A stretch of DNA of 64,000 bases, taken from contig NZ_QUOV01000001.1 of NCBI RefSeq assembly GCF_003390395.1, positions 3,472,001 to 3,536,000 on the forward strand, written 5' to 3'. This DNA comes from Thalassotalea euphylliae. GTDB taxonomy: Bacteria; Pseudomonadota; Gammaproteobacteria; Enterobacterales; Alteromonadaceae. Shown one piece after another: positions 40,047 through 50,785 of this stretch (position 1 is its first letter; each line of letters starts with the position of its first letter). The notes beneath the pieces are model-generated. The model saw only the letters and a list, made by a program, of their open reading frames with translations. It was not told the origin of the DNA and searched no databases. Made by a program: the position numbers and the translations under genes.

Positions 40047-41328
40047 GCGCTCCTTGTTCTGGTGTGTTCTTGCTAGAGGCTTTGCTCATCGCTTTTGGCT
40101 TGCTAGTAGATTTGCCCACTGATTTGCGATTTGAACTCGTCGCCTGTAATGATTGCAGCCTTAATTCATGATCGATACGCAGTAACACCACTACCGCTAT
40201 AGTCATAATAATGGTTGAGCTACCACCATAACTGATCAGTGGCATAGTCAACCCTTTGGTAGGAACGATACCAGCGCTGGCGCCAACGTTTACCGCTGCT
40301 TGGAAGCAGAACCAAATTCCAATACCATAGGCAAAAAAACCTTCAAAATACTTTTCTTTGTTGATCGCTTTGCGACCTAGCAGTAATGCCTTAATCACTA
40401 AAATACTACTCAATACTAAAATGGCACTAATACCAATAAAACCAAACTCTTCCGCCAGCACTGCCATCACGAAGTCGGTGTGTGCTTCCGGCAAATATTC
40501 TAATTTTTGTATGCTATTGCCCAAGCCTTGACCGAACATTTCGCCACGACCATAGGCCATTAACGACTGCGTTAATTGGTAGCCACTACCAAAGGGATCT
40601 GCCCATGGGTCAAGGAAGCTGGTAACACGGCGCCAGCGATAGGGCTCAAAAATGGCGAGCAATGATAGCGCACCGACCCCAACCGTCGCAACCGCGATAA
40701 ACTGCCATAGTTTAGCACCAGCTAGGAATAGTAGGCCAAAGGTAGTGACAAACATCACAACAACAGTACCCAAATCTGGCTGAAGCAATAACAACATTGC
40801 CAAAACACCAAATACAATCAATGGCTTAGCAAAGCCTTTGATGTTTTCCATCACTTCATCACGACGACGCACTAAATAAGCAGATAAATAACAGAAAAAG
40901 AATAACTTAGCTGGCTCTGCCGCTTGAATAGTAATTGGCCCAAGTACAATCCAGCGGGTTGAACCATTTACCGTACGACCCACGGCTAAAACCACTAATA
41001 AAAGCGCAATTGCCAAGAGCAATAATTTACCACTGTTTTGGTGCCACCAACTCATGGGTATTTGCAAGGTAAAACCAGCAATCAACAAACTCAAGCCAAT
41101 ATAGATGCCATGGCGAAAAACAAAGTGGAATGGGTCGTTAAACAAACGCTCAGCCACTGGCATTGAAGAGCTCGCCGCCATTATTAAGCCGATGGTGTAC
41201 ATGGTAACCATTAAAATAATATAGGAGCGATCGAAGGTGACATTAGCGTTCGTTTCCACCTTCATCCAATTGGGCATAGACGACATGGCAGGCATGCTAA
41301 GCACTCGTAGTGAGAAGTTAATCGCCAT
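40036..41328 (-). CDS. ftsW: septal peptidoglycan polymerase FtsW (SEDS)
   Basis: A 430-residue polytopic SEDS protein with about ten membrane helices, working with FtsI to polymerise septal glycan strands. Family segments are [29 protein letters not shown] and the end [14 protein letters not shown] block ([15 protein letters not shown]). The Ser/Lys-rich C-terminal tail is cytoplasmic. It overlaps murD by one base. Confidence 0.96.
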   Translation of the reverse strand: MAINFSLRVLSMPAMSSMPNWMKVETNANVTFDRSYIILMVTMYTIGLIMAASSSMPVAERLFNDPFHFVFRHGIYIGLSLLIAGFTLQIPMSWWHQNSGKLLLLAIALLLVVLAVGRTVNGSTRWIVLGPITIQAAEPAKLFFFCYLSAYLVRRRDEVMENIKGFAKPLIVFGVLAMLLLLQPDLGTVVVMFVTTFGLLFLAGAKLWQFIAVATVGVGALSLLAIFEPYRWRRVTSFLDPWADPFGSGYQLTQSLMAYGRGEMFGQGLGNSIQKLEYLPEAHTDFVMAVLAEEFGFIGISAILVLSSILVIKALLLGRKAINKEKYFEGFFAYGIGIWFCFQAAVNVGASAGIVPTKGLTMPLISYGGSSTIIMTIAVVVLLRIDHELRLQSLQATSSNRKSVGKSTSKPKAMSKASSKNTPEQGALDV

Positions 41329-42716
41329 TAGCTCAACTCCTCACTTGATTTGCTAGCTACGTCAGCAACGGCCGCAGTAAAAACGTTTCCGCGCTCAGCG
41401 AAGTTAGCAAACATATCAATACTGGCGCATGCTGGCGATAACATCACCACATCTCCCGCTTTTGCTTGCTTTTTGCAGTAAGCGACCGCTTGTTCGATGG
41501 AATCGACCGCCGTGCTATTTTCCGATAACGCTAAAATTTGCTGTTGATCTTTGCCAAGCGCGAAGACATGAGCAACATGCTCGGTAATTACAGGTGCTAA
41601 CGGCGTAAAATCAGCACCTTTGCCTTCTCCGCCAGCAATTAAATAGAGTTTTTGATCAGCAGCCAAGCTTGGTGCTAAACCTTGAAGTGCGGCGAGTGTC
41701 GCGCCAACATTAGTTGCTTTTGAATCGTTAATCCAACGAATACCGTCTTCACTGGCAACTGGCTGACAGCGGTGCGCTAAGCCTTGATAAGACTTAATCG
41801 CTTGCAACATTTTCGACATTTCCCAACCTAGCTGCTCGCCGATGGCAAGTGCAGCTAAACTGTTGGCTGCGTTGTGCAAACCCGCAATTGGTAATTCCGC
41901 TAAAGCCATCAGTGGCTGTTCACCTTTGGCTAAATAAGCTTTGCCTTGATGACTGATAACACCAAAGTTATCCCTGTTGACTTGGGAGCAGCTCGGTACA
42001 GCTTGGCTAAATGAACAAGCATTAATATCTGTAGTTGGCACCGTTGCGCTATCTTCAGCATTAAATACGGCAAACTCAGCACCGTGATAAATACGCTGTT
42101 TAAGCTCAGTGTAAATCGCCATCGTTTTGTGGCGATCTAAATGATCATCACTAAGGTTTAAAACGCTTGCTACTAGTGGCTTTAAGCTACTGATGGTTTC
42201 CAATTGAAAACTTGAAAGCTCAAGAATTAACAACTCAGGAGATTCATTGATGGTATCAAGCACTGGTACGCCAACATTACCACCAAGTTGGGTATCAACA
42301 CCTAGCTTTTGGCCAATGTGATGCAGCAGATTAACCACAGTTGATTTGCCATTGGAGCCAGTAACTGCAACACAAGGTGTATCTTTTAGGCGAGCGTAAA
42401 GCTCAACATCACCCCATACCTGTGCCGAGGCACTAATGTTTTCAGCAATTTCCGGTAAGGTGATATCAACACCTGGGCTGACTAATAAAATATCTGCTCG
42501 TGCAATGATTTCGCTATGCCATTGTCCCGTGTACAGCTGACATTCAGGGTAATTAACGGCAAATTCAGCAAAGGCCGGATGTTGCGCACGGCTGTCGTTA
42601 ACGGCGCAGCTTAGCCCGTTGTTCGTTAAGAAACGAACAAACGACATGCCAGTCAGGCCAAGGCCTAACACGACAATGCGCTTATCTGCTAGCTGTGTTA
42701 ACGATATAGATGACAT
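41328..42716 (-). CDS. murD: UDP-N-acetylmuramoyl-L-alanine--D-glutamate ligase
   Basis: A 462-residue Mur ligase adding D-Glu. N-terminal GLGLTGMS (uracil-binding domain), ATP-binding GSNGKST (120-126), the central [10 protein letters not shown] and C-terminal [18 protein letters not shown] are diagnostic of MurD. It lies 43 bp after mraY. Confidence 0.96.
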   Translation of the reverse strand: MSSISLTQLADKRIVVLGLGLTGMSFVRFLTNNGLSCAVNDSRAQHPAFAEFAVNYPECQLYTGQWHSEIIARADILLVSPGVDITLPEIAENISASAQVWGDVELYARLKDTPCVAVTGSNGKSTVVNLLHHIGQKLGVDTQLGGNVGVPVLDTINESPELLILELSSFQLETISSLKPLVASVLNLSDDHLDRHKTMAIYTELKQRIYHGAEFAVFNAEDSATVPTTDINACSFSQAVPSCSQVNRDNFGVISHQGKAYLAKGEQPLMALAELPIAGLHNAANSLAALAIGEQLGWEMSKMLQAIKSYQGLAHRCQPVASEDGIRWINDSKATNVGATLAALQGLAPSLAADQKLYLIAGGEGKGADFTPLAPVITEHVAHVFALGKDQQQILALSENSTAVDSIEQAVAYCKKQAKAGDVVMLSPACASIDMFANFAERGNVFTAAVADVASKSSEELS

Positions 42717-42759
42717 CTGGTTACTTTGCTCTTTGCTCTTATTAATTAAAACCTGTTCG

Positions 42760-43842
42760 CTATCTCAGCTTTAAGGTGGCCAAGCCAACCAAAACCAAAA
42801 CAATGGAAATAATCCAGAAACGCACAATCACGCGTGGCTCTGGCCAACCTTTTAATTCATAGTGATGATGAATGGGAGCCATTCGGAAAATACGCTGACC
42901 ACGCAGCTTGTATGAACCTACTTGCAAGATCACAGAAACGGTTTCCATCACAAAAACACCGCCCATAATCACCAGCACAAGCTCCTGACGTACAAGTACC
43001 GCAATAACGCCTAAAACTGCACCAAGGGCTAATGAGCCAACATCGCCCATAAAGACTTGTGCTGGGTACGTGTTAAACCATAAGAAGCCAAGGCCAGCGC
43101 CAACAATGGCAGTACAAACCACCACTAATTCGCTGGCTTGCGGAATGTAAGGGATGTTTAGGTACTCAGAAAAATTCACGTTGCCTGTAACGTACGCGAA
43201 TACCGCAAAGGCACCGGCAACCATAATAGTAGGTACTATGGCTAAGCCATCTAAACCATCGGTTAAATTCACAGCATTACTGGTACCGACAATTACGAAG
43301 TACGCCATGGCGATATACAGTAGGCCTAATTGCGGCATCACATCTTTAATAAATGGCACGAGTAACGCTGTTTCTTCTGGCGACTGCGCTTGTGCATACA
43401 AAAATATTGCGGTACCTAAGCCAACCACGGTTTGCCAGAAGTACTTCCAACGGGCAATCAAGCCGTTTGAGTCTTTGCGGATCACCTTGCGGTAATCATC
43501 AACAAAACCAATGGCACCAAATGAAGCGACAACAAATAAGGTGGTCAAAACATAGGTATTCGACAAATCGCCCCATAGCAACACGCTGGCGATGATTGAC
43601 GCCAAAATCAAAATACCGCCCATGGTAGGCGTACCTGATTTTGACAAATGGCTTTGCGGACCATCGTCACGCACGGTTTGGCCAATTTGCATACGTTGCA
43701 AGGCGCGAATTAATTTAGGGCCAAAATACAGAGAAATTCCCAAGGCCGTTAGGGTGCTAACAATAGCCCTAAAGGTCAGATAGGAAAAAACATTAAATCC
43801 AGAAAAATATTGGGTGAGGTACTCGCCTAACCAATACAACAT
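42760..43842 (-). CDS. mraY: phospho-N-acetylmuramoyl-pentapeptide transferase
   Basis: A 360-residue polytopic membrane enzyme (E. coli MraY is 360) making lipid I from UDP-MurNAc-pentapeptide and undecaprenyl phosphate. Catalytic and Mg-binding segments are FVDDYRK (with the Asp pair), [10 protein letters not shown] and [27 protein letters not shown] near the end is the conserved His loop. About ten membrane helices are visible. It overlaps murF by one base. Confidence 0.98.
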   Translation of the reverse strand: MLYWLGEYLTQYFSGFNVFSYLTFRAIVSTLTALGISLYFGPKLIRALQRMQIGQTVRDDGPQSHLSKSGTPTMGGILILASIIASVLLWGDLSNTYVLTTLFVVASFGAIGFVDDYRKVIRKDSNGLIARWKYFWQTVVGLGTAIFLYAQAQSPEETALLVPFIKDVMPQLGLLYIAMAYFVIVGTSNAVNLTDGLDGLAIVPTIMVAGAFAVFAYVTGNVNFSEYLNIPYIPQASELVVVCTAIVGAGLGFLWFNTYPAQVFMGDVGSLALGAVLGVIAVLVRQELVLVIMGGVFVMETVSVILQVGSYKLRGQRIFRMAPIHHHYELKGWPEPRVIVRFWIISIVLVLVGLATLKLR

Positions 43843-45272
43843 TACGAGTGCTCCTCAGCGGCGCGAGGTTTGCGCCAATTTATAATCTCATTTACCACGT
43901 GCTCCATATGAGCACTGCGCGAGCCTTTCACTAAAATAGAAATCGCGCGTTCTTCGTTAGCCAATTGCTGCTTAAGCGATGCCAACAATTGCTCTTTCGA
44001 GCTAAAATGCTGACCATTATCACCAAAGGCATCAGCCGTACTTTGGCTTAACACGCCAAGTGTTAATAAAGTGTCTATTCCCTGTGTTTTGGCATGCTCT
44101 CCTACTTCTTGATGATAACTTCTGGCATCACTACCAAGTTCTGCCATATCCCCTAAAATCAAGACACGGTAGCCTGGATAACTAGCCAGCAACTCTGTTG
44201 CAGCTTTGATTGATTCCACGTTAGCGTTATAAGTGTCGTCGATGAGCTTACAGTTATCATCTAACTGATAAAGGTTTAAACGTCCTTTAACCGCCGACAT
44301 TTCCGCTAGCCCGAGTTTGATGTCATCTAGGCTGGCACCACATTCAATGGCGATGGCAGCTGCAGCAACCGCGTTACAAACATTGTGTTTACCAGGTATT
44401 GTCAGCTCAATATAGGTGCTACCAATATGCGTGTGTAACTTGAAGTTGGCGCAGCCATTGTCGTCAAGAGTGACATTTGCGCTATAACAATCTGCAGCTT
44501 GCTCAGCTTTGATTATTTCATTTGCGCCTTTCTCATCTGCACTCTCTTTGCAAGAAAAACGACGCACTTTTTTATCAGTTAAACGCCATTGCCATTTATC
44601 AGCCCATTTTGAGTCTTGGTTGTAAACAGCCACGCCACCTTCTGGAATACCTTCGAAGATTTCCCCTTTTGCGCGAGCAACACCACATAAATCACCAAAG
44701 CCTTCTAAGTGTGCGGCCGCAATATTATTGATGATGGCTACATCAGGCTTGACTAAGTTAGTGGTATAGGCAATTTCACCAATATGATTGGCGCCCATTT
44801 CAATAACAGCAAAATCATGTTCGTGGCCTAAACGCAGCAACGTCAGCGGTACGCCAATGTCATTGTTAAAGTTGCCATTGGTGGCTAGGACATTTCCTAG
44901 ACGCGATAAAATTGCAGCAACCATTTCTTTGACTGTGGTTTTACCACTACTGCCAGTAATACCAACAGTTTTTGGCGCTGTTTGTGCTTTGACGTAAGCA
45001 CCAATTTTTCCCAGCGCAATACGAGTATCAGCCACCACCACTTGTGGCAATGTTGTTTCAACTTGATGATCAACAATGACCGCCAAACCACCTAACTCAG
45101 CAACTTGGCTCACAAACTTATGACCATCAAAATTAGGGCCTTTGAGCGCTAAAAAAACTTGCTCTGCTGCTAATGCGCGGCTGTCTGTGCTAATCGCAGA
45201 AATCGTAATATCAGCACCAATGAGTTCGCCACCTGTGGCACTAGCAATTTCTGATAAGGTTAATGGGATCAT
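43842..45272 (-). CDS. murF: UDP-MurNAc-tripeptide--D-alanyl-D-alanine ligase
   Basis: A 476-residue Mur ligase adding the D-Ala-D-Ala made by DdlB. The ATP loop GSSGKTT is at 107-113, with [11 protein letters not shown] and the C-terminal [14 protein letters not shown] block. It shares a one-base overlap with murE upstream and with mraY downstream. Confidence 0.96.
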   Translation of the reverse strand: MIPLTLSEIASATGGELIGADITISAISTDSRALAAEQVFLALKGPNFDGHKFVSQVAELGGLAVIVDHQVETTLPQVVVADTRIALGKIGAYVKAQTAPKTVGITGSSGKTTVKEMVAAILSRLGNVLATNGNFNNDIGVPLTLLRLGHEHDFAVIEMGANHIGEIAYTTNLVKPDVAIINNIAAAHLEGFGDLCGVARAKGEIFEGIPEGGVAVYNQDSKWADKWQWRLTDKKVRRFSCKESADEKGANEIIKAEQAADCYSANVTLDDNGCANFKLHTHIGSTYIELTIPGKHNVCNAVAAAAIAIECGASLDDIKLGLAEMSAVKGRLNLYQLDDNCKLIDDTYNANVESIKAATELLASYPGYRVLILGDMAELGSDARSYHQEVGEHAKTQGIDTLLTLGVLSQSTADAFGDNGQHFSSKEQLLASLKQQLANEERAISILVKGSRSAHMEHVVNEIINWRKPRAAEEHS

Positions 45273-46912
45273 TAGTGCTCTCCTGTCAGATATAGGGTTT
45301 CGACCAGAGCACGTTCACTGTATTCAATGATTTGGCCTGCTATTTCGATGGTATTCTCATGCCCTTTTCCCGCTAACAGCACAATGTCATTTGATTTGGC
45401 GTGAGCGAGTGTAGAGCGAACGGCTTGTTGACGGTCGAGCATAACGGTGATTTTTTCCACATGCTGACAGCCTGCTAAAATGTCGTTAGCAATCAGTTCA
45501 GGGGCTTCACTGCGCGGGTTATCATTAGTGACCACCACATGATCGGCAAATTGCTCAGCAGCTTGCCCCATTTGTGGACGCTTGCCTTGATCGCGATCAC
45601 CACCACACCCAAACACCACCCACAGCTCGCCTTGGCAATGGTGACGACAAGCTTGCAAAGCATTGGCTAATGCATCAGGCGTATGAGCATAATCAACCAC
45701 GGCGACGGGCTTGTCTGTGTGATGGAATGCCTCCATTCGTCCCTGGCTAGGCAACAACTTGGGAATGTTGGCAACAATGGCATCAAGTGAAATATTTAGT
45801 GCTAATAAACTGGCAATGGCTGCTAGTAAGTTATCAATGTTAAATTCACCTAATAACTTGCTCTCGACCTTAGCGCTTGTTTTTTCTGTGACCGCGATAA
45901 AGCTAACACCGCTAGGTGAAAGCTCAATATCTTGTGCGCGCACAAAGCGCTGATGCTGAGTAACAGCATCACTTTTACCAAAGGCGATACTTGGCTGTTT
46001 TAACTGCGCAAGCCAAGCTTGACCGTACTCATCATCACCATTAACAACCGCAATTTGCGCACTGGTTTCGCTAGTAGTGCCAGCAAAGATACTGAACTTA
46101 GCTTTGGCATAGTCCGCCATGGTTTGGTGATAATCCAAATGGTCTCGGCTTAAATTGGTAAACACCGCGACACTCAGTTGTTCAGCAGCAATACGGCCCT
46201 GATCTAATGCGTGCGAAGAAACTTCCATCGCCACATGCGTGACCGACTGTTCGGCAAAGCTCGCTAAAATCTGATTCAGCTCGGTCGCACCTGGCGTTGT
46301 ATTAGCAATTGGTGTCAATGCCGGTAAGATACCAGCGCCTGTAGTACCTATCACAGCGGCTTGAGCTGCTATGCTATGGCCATCACTCTGGCCATAGCTT
46401 TCAGTACTCTTATCAGTTTGTTGATAAGCATCTTGCTGGCAAAGGTTAAGTAAGCTGGCGATCATTTGGCTGGTACTGGTTTTCCCGTTAGTGCCAGTAA
46501 TACCAATGAGGCTCAACTTATCTTGTGGGTATTGATAATAGCTCGCCGCCAATTCAAATAAACGTTGATTTAGCTGATAAAACTGCACAATTGTGACGTT
46601 TTCACGGCGTAGCTGATTGCCATGTTGCTGTGCCTGTTGGCATTCAGCTATCACTAAACTCGCTCCTGCCGCAATTGCTTGGTCGATATAATTGCGACCA
46701 TCACTCGCAGTACCTATCACAGCACAGAACACATCACCCTGATTAACCTGACGGCTGTTATTGACAAGCTGAGCCGTCGCTAAAGGTGTAATGTTAATAT
46801 CAAACTGAGCCAAGGCTTCTGCAATAGAGCATCCAGCAAGCGCTGTTGGCATAAGTGGGGTTTGAGTAGCAGAGTTCTTGGTGACAAGATTCCTAGTGGC
46901 AAGGTTAGGCAT
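45272..46912 (-). CDS. murE: UDP-MurNAc-L-Ala-D-Glu--meso-diaminopimelate ligase
   Basis: A 546-residue Mur ligase. ATP loop GTNGKTS (140-146); the DNPR motif (TNDNPRSEAP) marks the meso-diaminopimelate-specific form. It is about 50 residues longer than E. coli MurE (495), owing to an N-terminal extension (about 25 residues, Thr/Asn-rich) and an insertion near 158-185 (TDKSTESYGQSDG). Neither disrupts known motifs. It overlaps ftsI by 8 bp. Confidence 0.96.
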   Translation of the reverse strand: MPNLATRNLVTKNSATQTPLMPTALAGCSIAEALAQFDINITPLATAQLVNNSRQVNQGDVFCAVIGTASDGRNYIDQAIAAGASLVIAECQQAQQHGNQLRRENVTIVQFYQLNQRLFELAASYYQYPQDKLSLIGITGTNGKTSTSQMIASLLNLCQQDAYQQTDKSTESYGQSDGHSIAAQAAVIGTTGAGILPALTPIANTTPGATELNQILASFAEQSVTHVAMEVSSHALDQGRIAAEQLSVAVFTNLSRDHLDYHQTMADYAKAKFSIFAGTTSETSAQIAVVNGDDEYGQAWLAQLKQPSIAFGKSDAVTQHQRFVRAQDIELSPSGVSFIAVTEKTSAKVESKLLGEFNIDNLLAAIASLLALNISLDAIVANIPKLLPSQGRMEAFHHTDKPVAVVDYAHTPDALANALQACRHHCQGELWVVFGCGGDRDQGKRPQMGQAAEQFADHVVVTNDNPRSEAPELIANDILAGCQHVEKITVMLDRQQAVRSTLAHAKSNDIVLLAGKGHENTIEIAGQIIEYSERALVETLYLTGEH

Positions 46913-48653
46913 TGTCCCCCCCCTTGCGCTCAGCGCTTTTCACCACGCGTTGACTGTTCGATGATGAGTCAGGCGCTATATTCAACACCTGCAAGGTGCC
47001 TTTCATTACCCGTGAAAACACAGGCGCTGCAACATCTCCACCGTGATATAAATCGCCACCCGGCTCATTAATAACGACAACCACGACCACTTCAGGATTA
47101 TCAATTGGTGCCATGCCTGCGAACAAGCCAACATAGTCATTACCATAACCGCCTGCAATCGCTTTAATACTGGTACCGGTTTTACCGCCAACGCGATAAC
47201 CTTCTACTTTTGCTTTCTTAGCACCGTTTTCCACCACACCTTCAAGCATAGAACGCAAATCTGCGGTTAATCGATTTGAGAAAATGCGCTCGCCTCTGGC
47301 TGGCGTATCTTGTTTTAATATCGTCAGCGGAATTTTAGTGCCGCCGTTGGCGATAGTGGCGTACAAACGAGTTAGTTGTAATGGGCTAATTGCCAAGGCA
47401 TAACCGAACGATAAAGTCGCTAACTCAAATTGTGACCAGCGACTGCGATCGTGCATCATGCCACTGGTTTCACCGATTAGCCCAGTGCCTGTTTGCTCAC
47501 CAAAACCGACTTCGAAGAACTTGTCGAGTAGAAATTCCTTCGGCATCGAAAGCACCAATTTAGCGGTGCCCATATTGGATGAGTGGATCAAAATTTCTTC
47601 CATGGTGAGATCACCACGATTAATCGGGTCACTAACGCGGCGGCCACCAAGACGCATCCAGCCTGGATGGGTATCAACAATCGTACTTGCTTCTGCGACA
47701 CCAAATTCCATTGCAGTTAGCAAGGACAGTGGCTTCATGGTTGAACCAGGCTCAAACATGTCGGTGATCGCACGATTACGCATTTTGTGCACTGGTGTGT
47801 TTGCACGGTTGTTCGGGTTAAACGATGGAGAGTTGACCATGGCAAGAATCTCACCAGTATGCACATCCGCAACAATCACAGAACCCGAGGTCGCCTTAAA
47901 CGCAGAAACCGCGCCTTTAAGTTCGCGGTATGCTAGGGTTTGAATGCGTTGGTCAATACTGAGCACAACATCTTTGGGGGGCTGCGCCTCTTCCACTGAG
48001 AGAATTTCAATTTTCCGGCCTTTGGCATCTTTGCGGAATTTCTTCTCGCCGCCAACACCGGTTAGCATAGTGTTGTAAACCCGCTCTATACCTTCGATAC
48101 CTTTGTCATCGACATTGGTAAAGCCGACCACGTGAGCACTAATTTCACCCGATGGATAAAAACGTTTGGATTCTTTGCGTAGGTGAATACCGGGGATTTT
48201 TAACTCTTTAATATAGTTTGCCATCACTGGCGACACTTGGCGCTCAACATAAACAAAGCGTTTGTTTGGGTTGCGCACGATACGACTGGTGAGTTTGTTA
48301 ACGTCTTGATCTAACACATCTGCCAATGCTTGCCAGTGTTCACTCATGGCTAACGCATTGTTATCCATCACAACTTTCGGATCTGCCCAAACAGTTTCAA
48401 CCGGCACACTTACCGCTAGTTCACGGCCATTGCGATCGAGTACAGAGCCACGTTGAACTTCACTGGCCGCGGTTCTTAACGAGCGCATATCCCCTTGCTT
48501 TTTCAACATGTCAGGTTCGAACACTTGAATATAAGCTGCGCGAGCCATTAGCGCTAAATAGATAGCTACCACCACCGCCAGCACAACGTAAAAGCGCCAA
48601 GCAACTGTGCTCGGTTTTTGATTAGCTTTATTGCGTTTTACCTTAGCTGTCAT
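46905..48653 (-). CDS. ftsI: peptidoglycan transpeptidase FtsI (PBP3)
   Basis: A 582-residue class B penicillin-binding protein (E. coli 588) that cross-links septal peptidoglycan. It has one N-terminal transmembrane helix (about 20-42), a pedestal domain with RGSVLDRNG, and the transpeptidase with S304-x-x-K307 (EPGSTMKP), SSN (IHSSNMG) and KTG (VGGKTGTS). Its start overlaps the ftsL stop by 4 bases (ATGA). Confidence 0.97.
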   Translation of the reverse strand: MTAKVKRNKANQKPSTVAWRFYVVLAVVVAIYLALMARAAYIQVFEPDMLKKQGDMRSLRTAASEVQRGSVLDRNGRELAVSVPVETVWADPKVVMDNNALAMSEHWQALADVLDQDVNKLTSRIVRNPNKRFVYVERQVSPVMANYIKELKIPGIHLRKESKRFYPSGEISAHVVGFTNVDDKGIEGIERVYNTMLTGVGGEKKFRKDAKGRKIEILSVEEAQPPKDVVLSIDQRIQTLAYRELKGAVSAFKATSGSVIVADVHTGEILAMVNSPSFNPNNRANTPVHKMRNRAITDMFEPGSTMKPLSLLTAMEFGVAEASTIVDTHPGWMRLGGRRVSDPINRGDLTMEEILIHSSNMGTAKLVLSMPKEFLLDKFFEVGFGEQTGTGLIGETSGMMHDRSRWSQFELATLSFGYALAISPLQLTRLYATIANGGTKIPLTILKQDTPARGERIFSNRLTADLRSMLEGVVENGAKKAKVEGYRVGGKTGTSIKAIAGGYGNDYVGLFAGMAPIDNPEVVVVVVINEPGGDLYHGGDVAAPVFSRVMKGTLQVLNIAPDSSSNSQRVVKSAERKGGDNA

Positions 48654-48964
48654 GGTATGGTTAACACTACTTCCGAATTTGCGTCTGGTCGTTGCATATC
48701 CAGCATTTTTGCTGCTTTGCGCTCAATCACGCTATGCTCTGCCAAACTATTCTGTTCTATTAATAAATTGCGCCACTCGATGTCTAATTCATCGCGCTCG
48801 GTCAACAACACTTCCAATTCACTGGTGGTTTGTCGATTAACGTGGGTGAAGTAAATCACCGAAAAAGCAGACAAAACTACTGCAACCAGCAATACATAGG
48901 TAAACAGGTGTTGTTGAATATCGTGATAAATATCAACAACTAATGCAGATTTCTTAGTCGCCAT
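48650..48964 (-). CDS. ftsL: cell division protein FtsL
   Basis: A 104-residue bitopic protein: a short cytoplasmic end, a transmembrane helix (about 21-39), then a heptad coiled coil (TSELEVLLTERDELDIEWRNLLIEQ) through which FtsL pairs with FtsB. Size and position between rsmH and ftsI are diagnostic even though sequence conservation is low. It lies 32 bp after rsmH. Confidence 0.93.
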   Translation of the reverse strand: MATKKSALVVDIYHDIQQHLFTYVLLVAVVLSAFSVIYFTHVNRQTTSELEVLLTERDELDIEWRNLLIEQNSLAEHSVIERKAAKMLDMQRPDANSEVVLTIP

Positions 48965-48996
48965 TAGCTATTTGCTTACCTTAGTTCAATAGCTGC

Positions 48997-49941
48997 TTAG
49001 CTGTCTGCTAGGCGCTCTGCAACTCGCAACACTGAGCTACGCGCTCTAACATTACGTTCAATTTCTGCCTTACTTGGTTTGGTTTTACGGCCTACCAAGC
49101 TAAGTTTTTTCCCTTTTTGTAGTTCTGCCTCACTCACTGGCAACCCTCTTGGCACTTGCTTTCCTTGCGAGTGCTTGCGCATAAACTGTTTTACTAACCG
49201 GTCTTCCAATGAATGGAAGCTGATCACCACTAGTCGGCCACCGGGCTTTAACACGTTAAGCGACGCTGCAAGTGCTTGTTCTATTTGGTCAAGCTCTGAA
49301 TTGATGTACATGCGGATCGCTTGAAAGCTGCGCGTTGCTGGATGCTTTTTAATTTCGCGCTGTGGTGCAACCGTTTGAATAAGCTTGGCCAACTGACCAG
49401 TGCGGGTTAGCGGATTTTCTTCACGACTGTCGACAATGGCATTGGCAATTCGCCATGCATGCTTTTCTTCGCCAAAGGTTTTTAATACCCAACTTAAGTC
49501 TTCAACATCAACACGTGTTAACCACTCGGCTGCAGTTTCGCCACGCGTGGTATCCATACGCATATCAAGCGGGCCGTCATTCATAAAGCTAAAGCCACGC
49601 TCAGCTTCGTCTAACTGCGGTGAAGAAACACCTAAATCAAATAAGATGCCATCAACTTGACCTATCACCTCTCGGCGCTCAGCAATACTCTGTAATTCTG
49701 CAAAGCCAAAATGTTCTATCGAAAAACGATTGTCGTCGCCATACTGCTTTGCCGCCTCAATTGCGGTGGGATCGCGATCAATAGCAATAAGCTCACCGTT
49801 ATCGGCTAATTGGGAAAGAATTTGTCCCGAGTGACCGCCTCGACCAAAAGTACAGTCGATGTATCGGCCATTTGGATCTATGGCGAGGGCTTCGATTGCT
49901 TCATCAAGCAATACAGATATATGTGAACTTTGCTCAGGCAT
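48997..49941 (-). CDS. rsmH: 16S rRNA (cytosine(1402)-N4)-methyltransferase
   Basis: A 314-residue SAM-dependent methyltransferase (E. coli RsmH/MraW is 313). N-terminal [13 protein letters not shown] and [10 protein letters not shown] bind [15 protein letters not shown] and [10 protein letters not shown] complete the active site. It starts 5 bp after mraZ stops, the conserved mraZ-rsmH pairing at the head of the dcw cluster. Confidence 0.97.
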   Translation of the reverse strand: MPEQSSHISVLLDEAIEALAIDPNGRYIDCTFGRGGHSGQILSQLADNGELIAIDRDPTAIEAAKQYGDDNRFSIEHFGFAELQSIAERREVIGQVDGILFDLGVSSPQLDEAERGFSFMNDGPLDMRMDTTRGETAAEWLTRVDVEDLSWVLKTFGEEKHAWRIANAIVDSREENPLTRTGQLAKLIQTVAPQREIKKHPATRSFQAIRMYINSELDQIEQALAASLNVLKPGGRLVVISFHSLEDRLVKQFMRKHSQGKQVPRGLPVSEAELQKGKKLSLVGRKTKPSKAEIERNVRARSSVLRVAERLADS

Positions 49942-49946
49942 TTTCG

Positions 49947-50405
49947 TTATAGTGTCAAATCAAGTAATCTTTCAGTTAATTCGATTTCGCCTGCTTGGAT
50001 TTGGCTAATGCCTTGCTGCATTCGCTGTTGCCAAGCCGATTCACTCCAAATCTCAAATTTCTTTAGCTGGCCAACCAACATCACGTTCTTTTCTAATGCA
50101 GCGTGTTGGCATAACGGGCCATTGATCAAAAGGCGACCACTTTTATCCATTTCACAATCGGCGGCATTGCCAAGTAATACTTGTTGAAATAGTCGCTCGC
50201 TTCGATCCATTGAGGACAAAGCGCAGAGTTTTAATTCAATTTCTTCCCATTCAGGAAGCGGGTAAAGCAACAAACAAGCTTGTTGAACATCAACGGTGCA
50301 CACCATCTTGCCCTGACAATCAGCAATAAGCTCCTCGCGATACCGAGTTGGTATCGTGATGCGTTTTTTGCTGTCGAGCGTAATTGCGCTGGTGCCTCTA
50401 AACAC
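49947..50405 (-). CDS. mraZ: transcriptional regulator MraZ
   Basis: A 152-residue protein with two AbrB-like MraZ domains ([22 protein letters not shown]; then [15 protein letters not shown]). In E. coli MraZ binds repeats upstream of its own gene and represses the dcw operon. Three boxes of the expected type lie 115-139 bp upstream of this start. First gene of the dcw cluster. Confidence 0.96.
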   Translation of the reverse strand: MFRGTSAITLDSKKRITIPTRYREELIADCQGKMVCTVDVQQACLLLYPLPEWEEIELKLCALSSMDRSERLFQQVLLGNAADCEMDKSGRLLINGPLCQHAALEKNVMLVGQLKKFEIWSESAWQQRMQQGISQIQAGEIELTERLLDLTL

Positions 50406-50519
50406 GTTTGCCTCTAGCTACCTATGCCCATAACTATTCGTTATCACATAAGTCTGTTTATTTTCAGAGAATCTTATCCTTGGACTGAGCCACGTTTTTG
50501 CAGCTTAATTCCCTAAGGA

Positions 50520-50544
50520 TCCACGATTCCCCACTTTTTCCCAC
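50520..50544 (-). promoter_or_regulatory. MraZ operator: three direct boxes with 10-bp period
   Basis: On the minus strand GTGGG (50544-50540), GTGGG (50534-50530) and GTGGA (50524-50520), each separated by five bases. This is the TGGG-plus-5-nt arrangement known for MraZ binding sites. Confidence 0.82.
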
Positions 50545-50545
50545 A

Positions 50546-50582
50546 TTTATACAGTTTAGAGACTTGAGTAAACCTATGTCAA
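50546..50582 (-). promoter_or_regulatory. Candidate promoter of mraZ and the dcw cluster
   Basis: On the minus strand a perfect TTGACA (50582-50577) is followed after 18 bp by TAAACT (50558-50553); an alternative -10, TATAAA, is at 50551-50546. It lies immediately upstream of the MraZ boxes, so bound MraZ would block transcription initiation or escape. Confidence 0.6.
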
Positions 50583-50716
50583 GCAAAGAATAGGTTATTT
50601 GATCTTGCTATAAGCCAGAAAAATTAAGCGATAGAGCGAAGTTGATGATTCTGTGGAGTTTTGTGGATCGCCATCCCAAATAATTGCGTGTTTAATGAAA
50701 ATCTGAGGATAAATTG

Positions 50717-50758
50717 CACTACTGAGGATATAAACAGGAGATAATAACCTCAGTAGTG
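50717..50758 (-). terminator. Perfect 11-bp inverted repeat downstream of the iron ABC operon
   Basis: CACTACTGAGG (50717-50727) and CCTCAGTAGTG (50748-50758) pair around a 20-base loop, 28 bases after the ATPase gene. The trailing minus-strand sequence is not a strong T-run, so it is a weak terminator or stability hairpin. Confidence 0.45.
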
Positions 50759-50785
50759 GCGCGTATATTATTAACGTTAAAACTG

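Noticed and set aside
47458..47943. Open frame of 161 codons opposite ftsI
   Set aside because: Antisense shadow of ftsI; composition follows the complementary codons and no family is recognisable.
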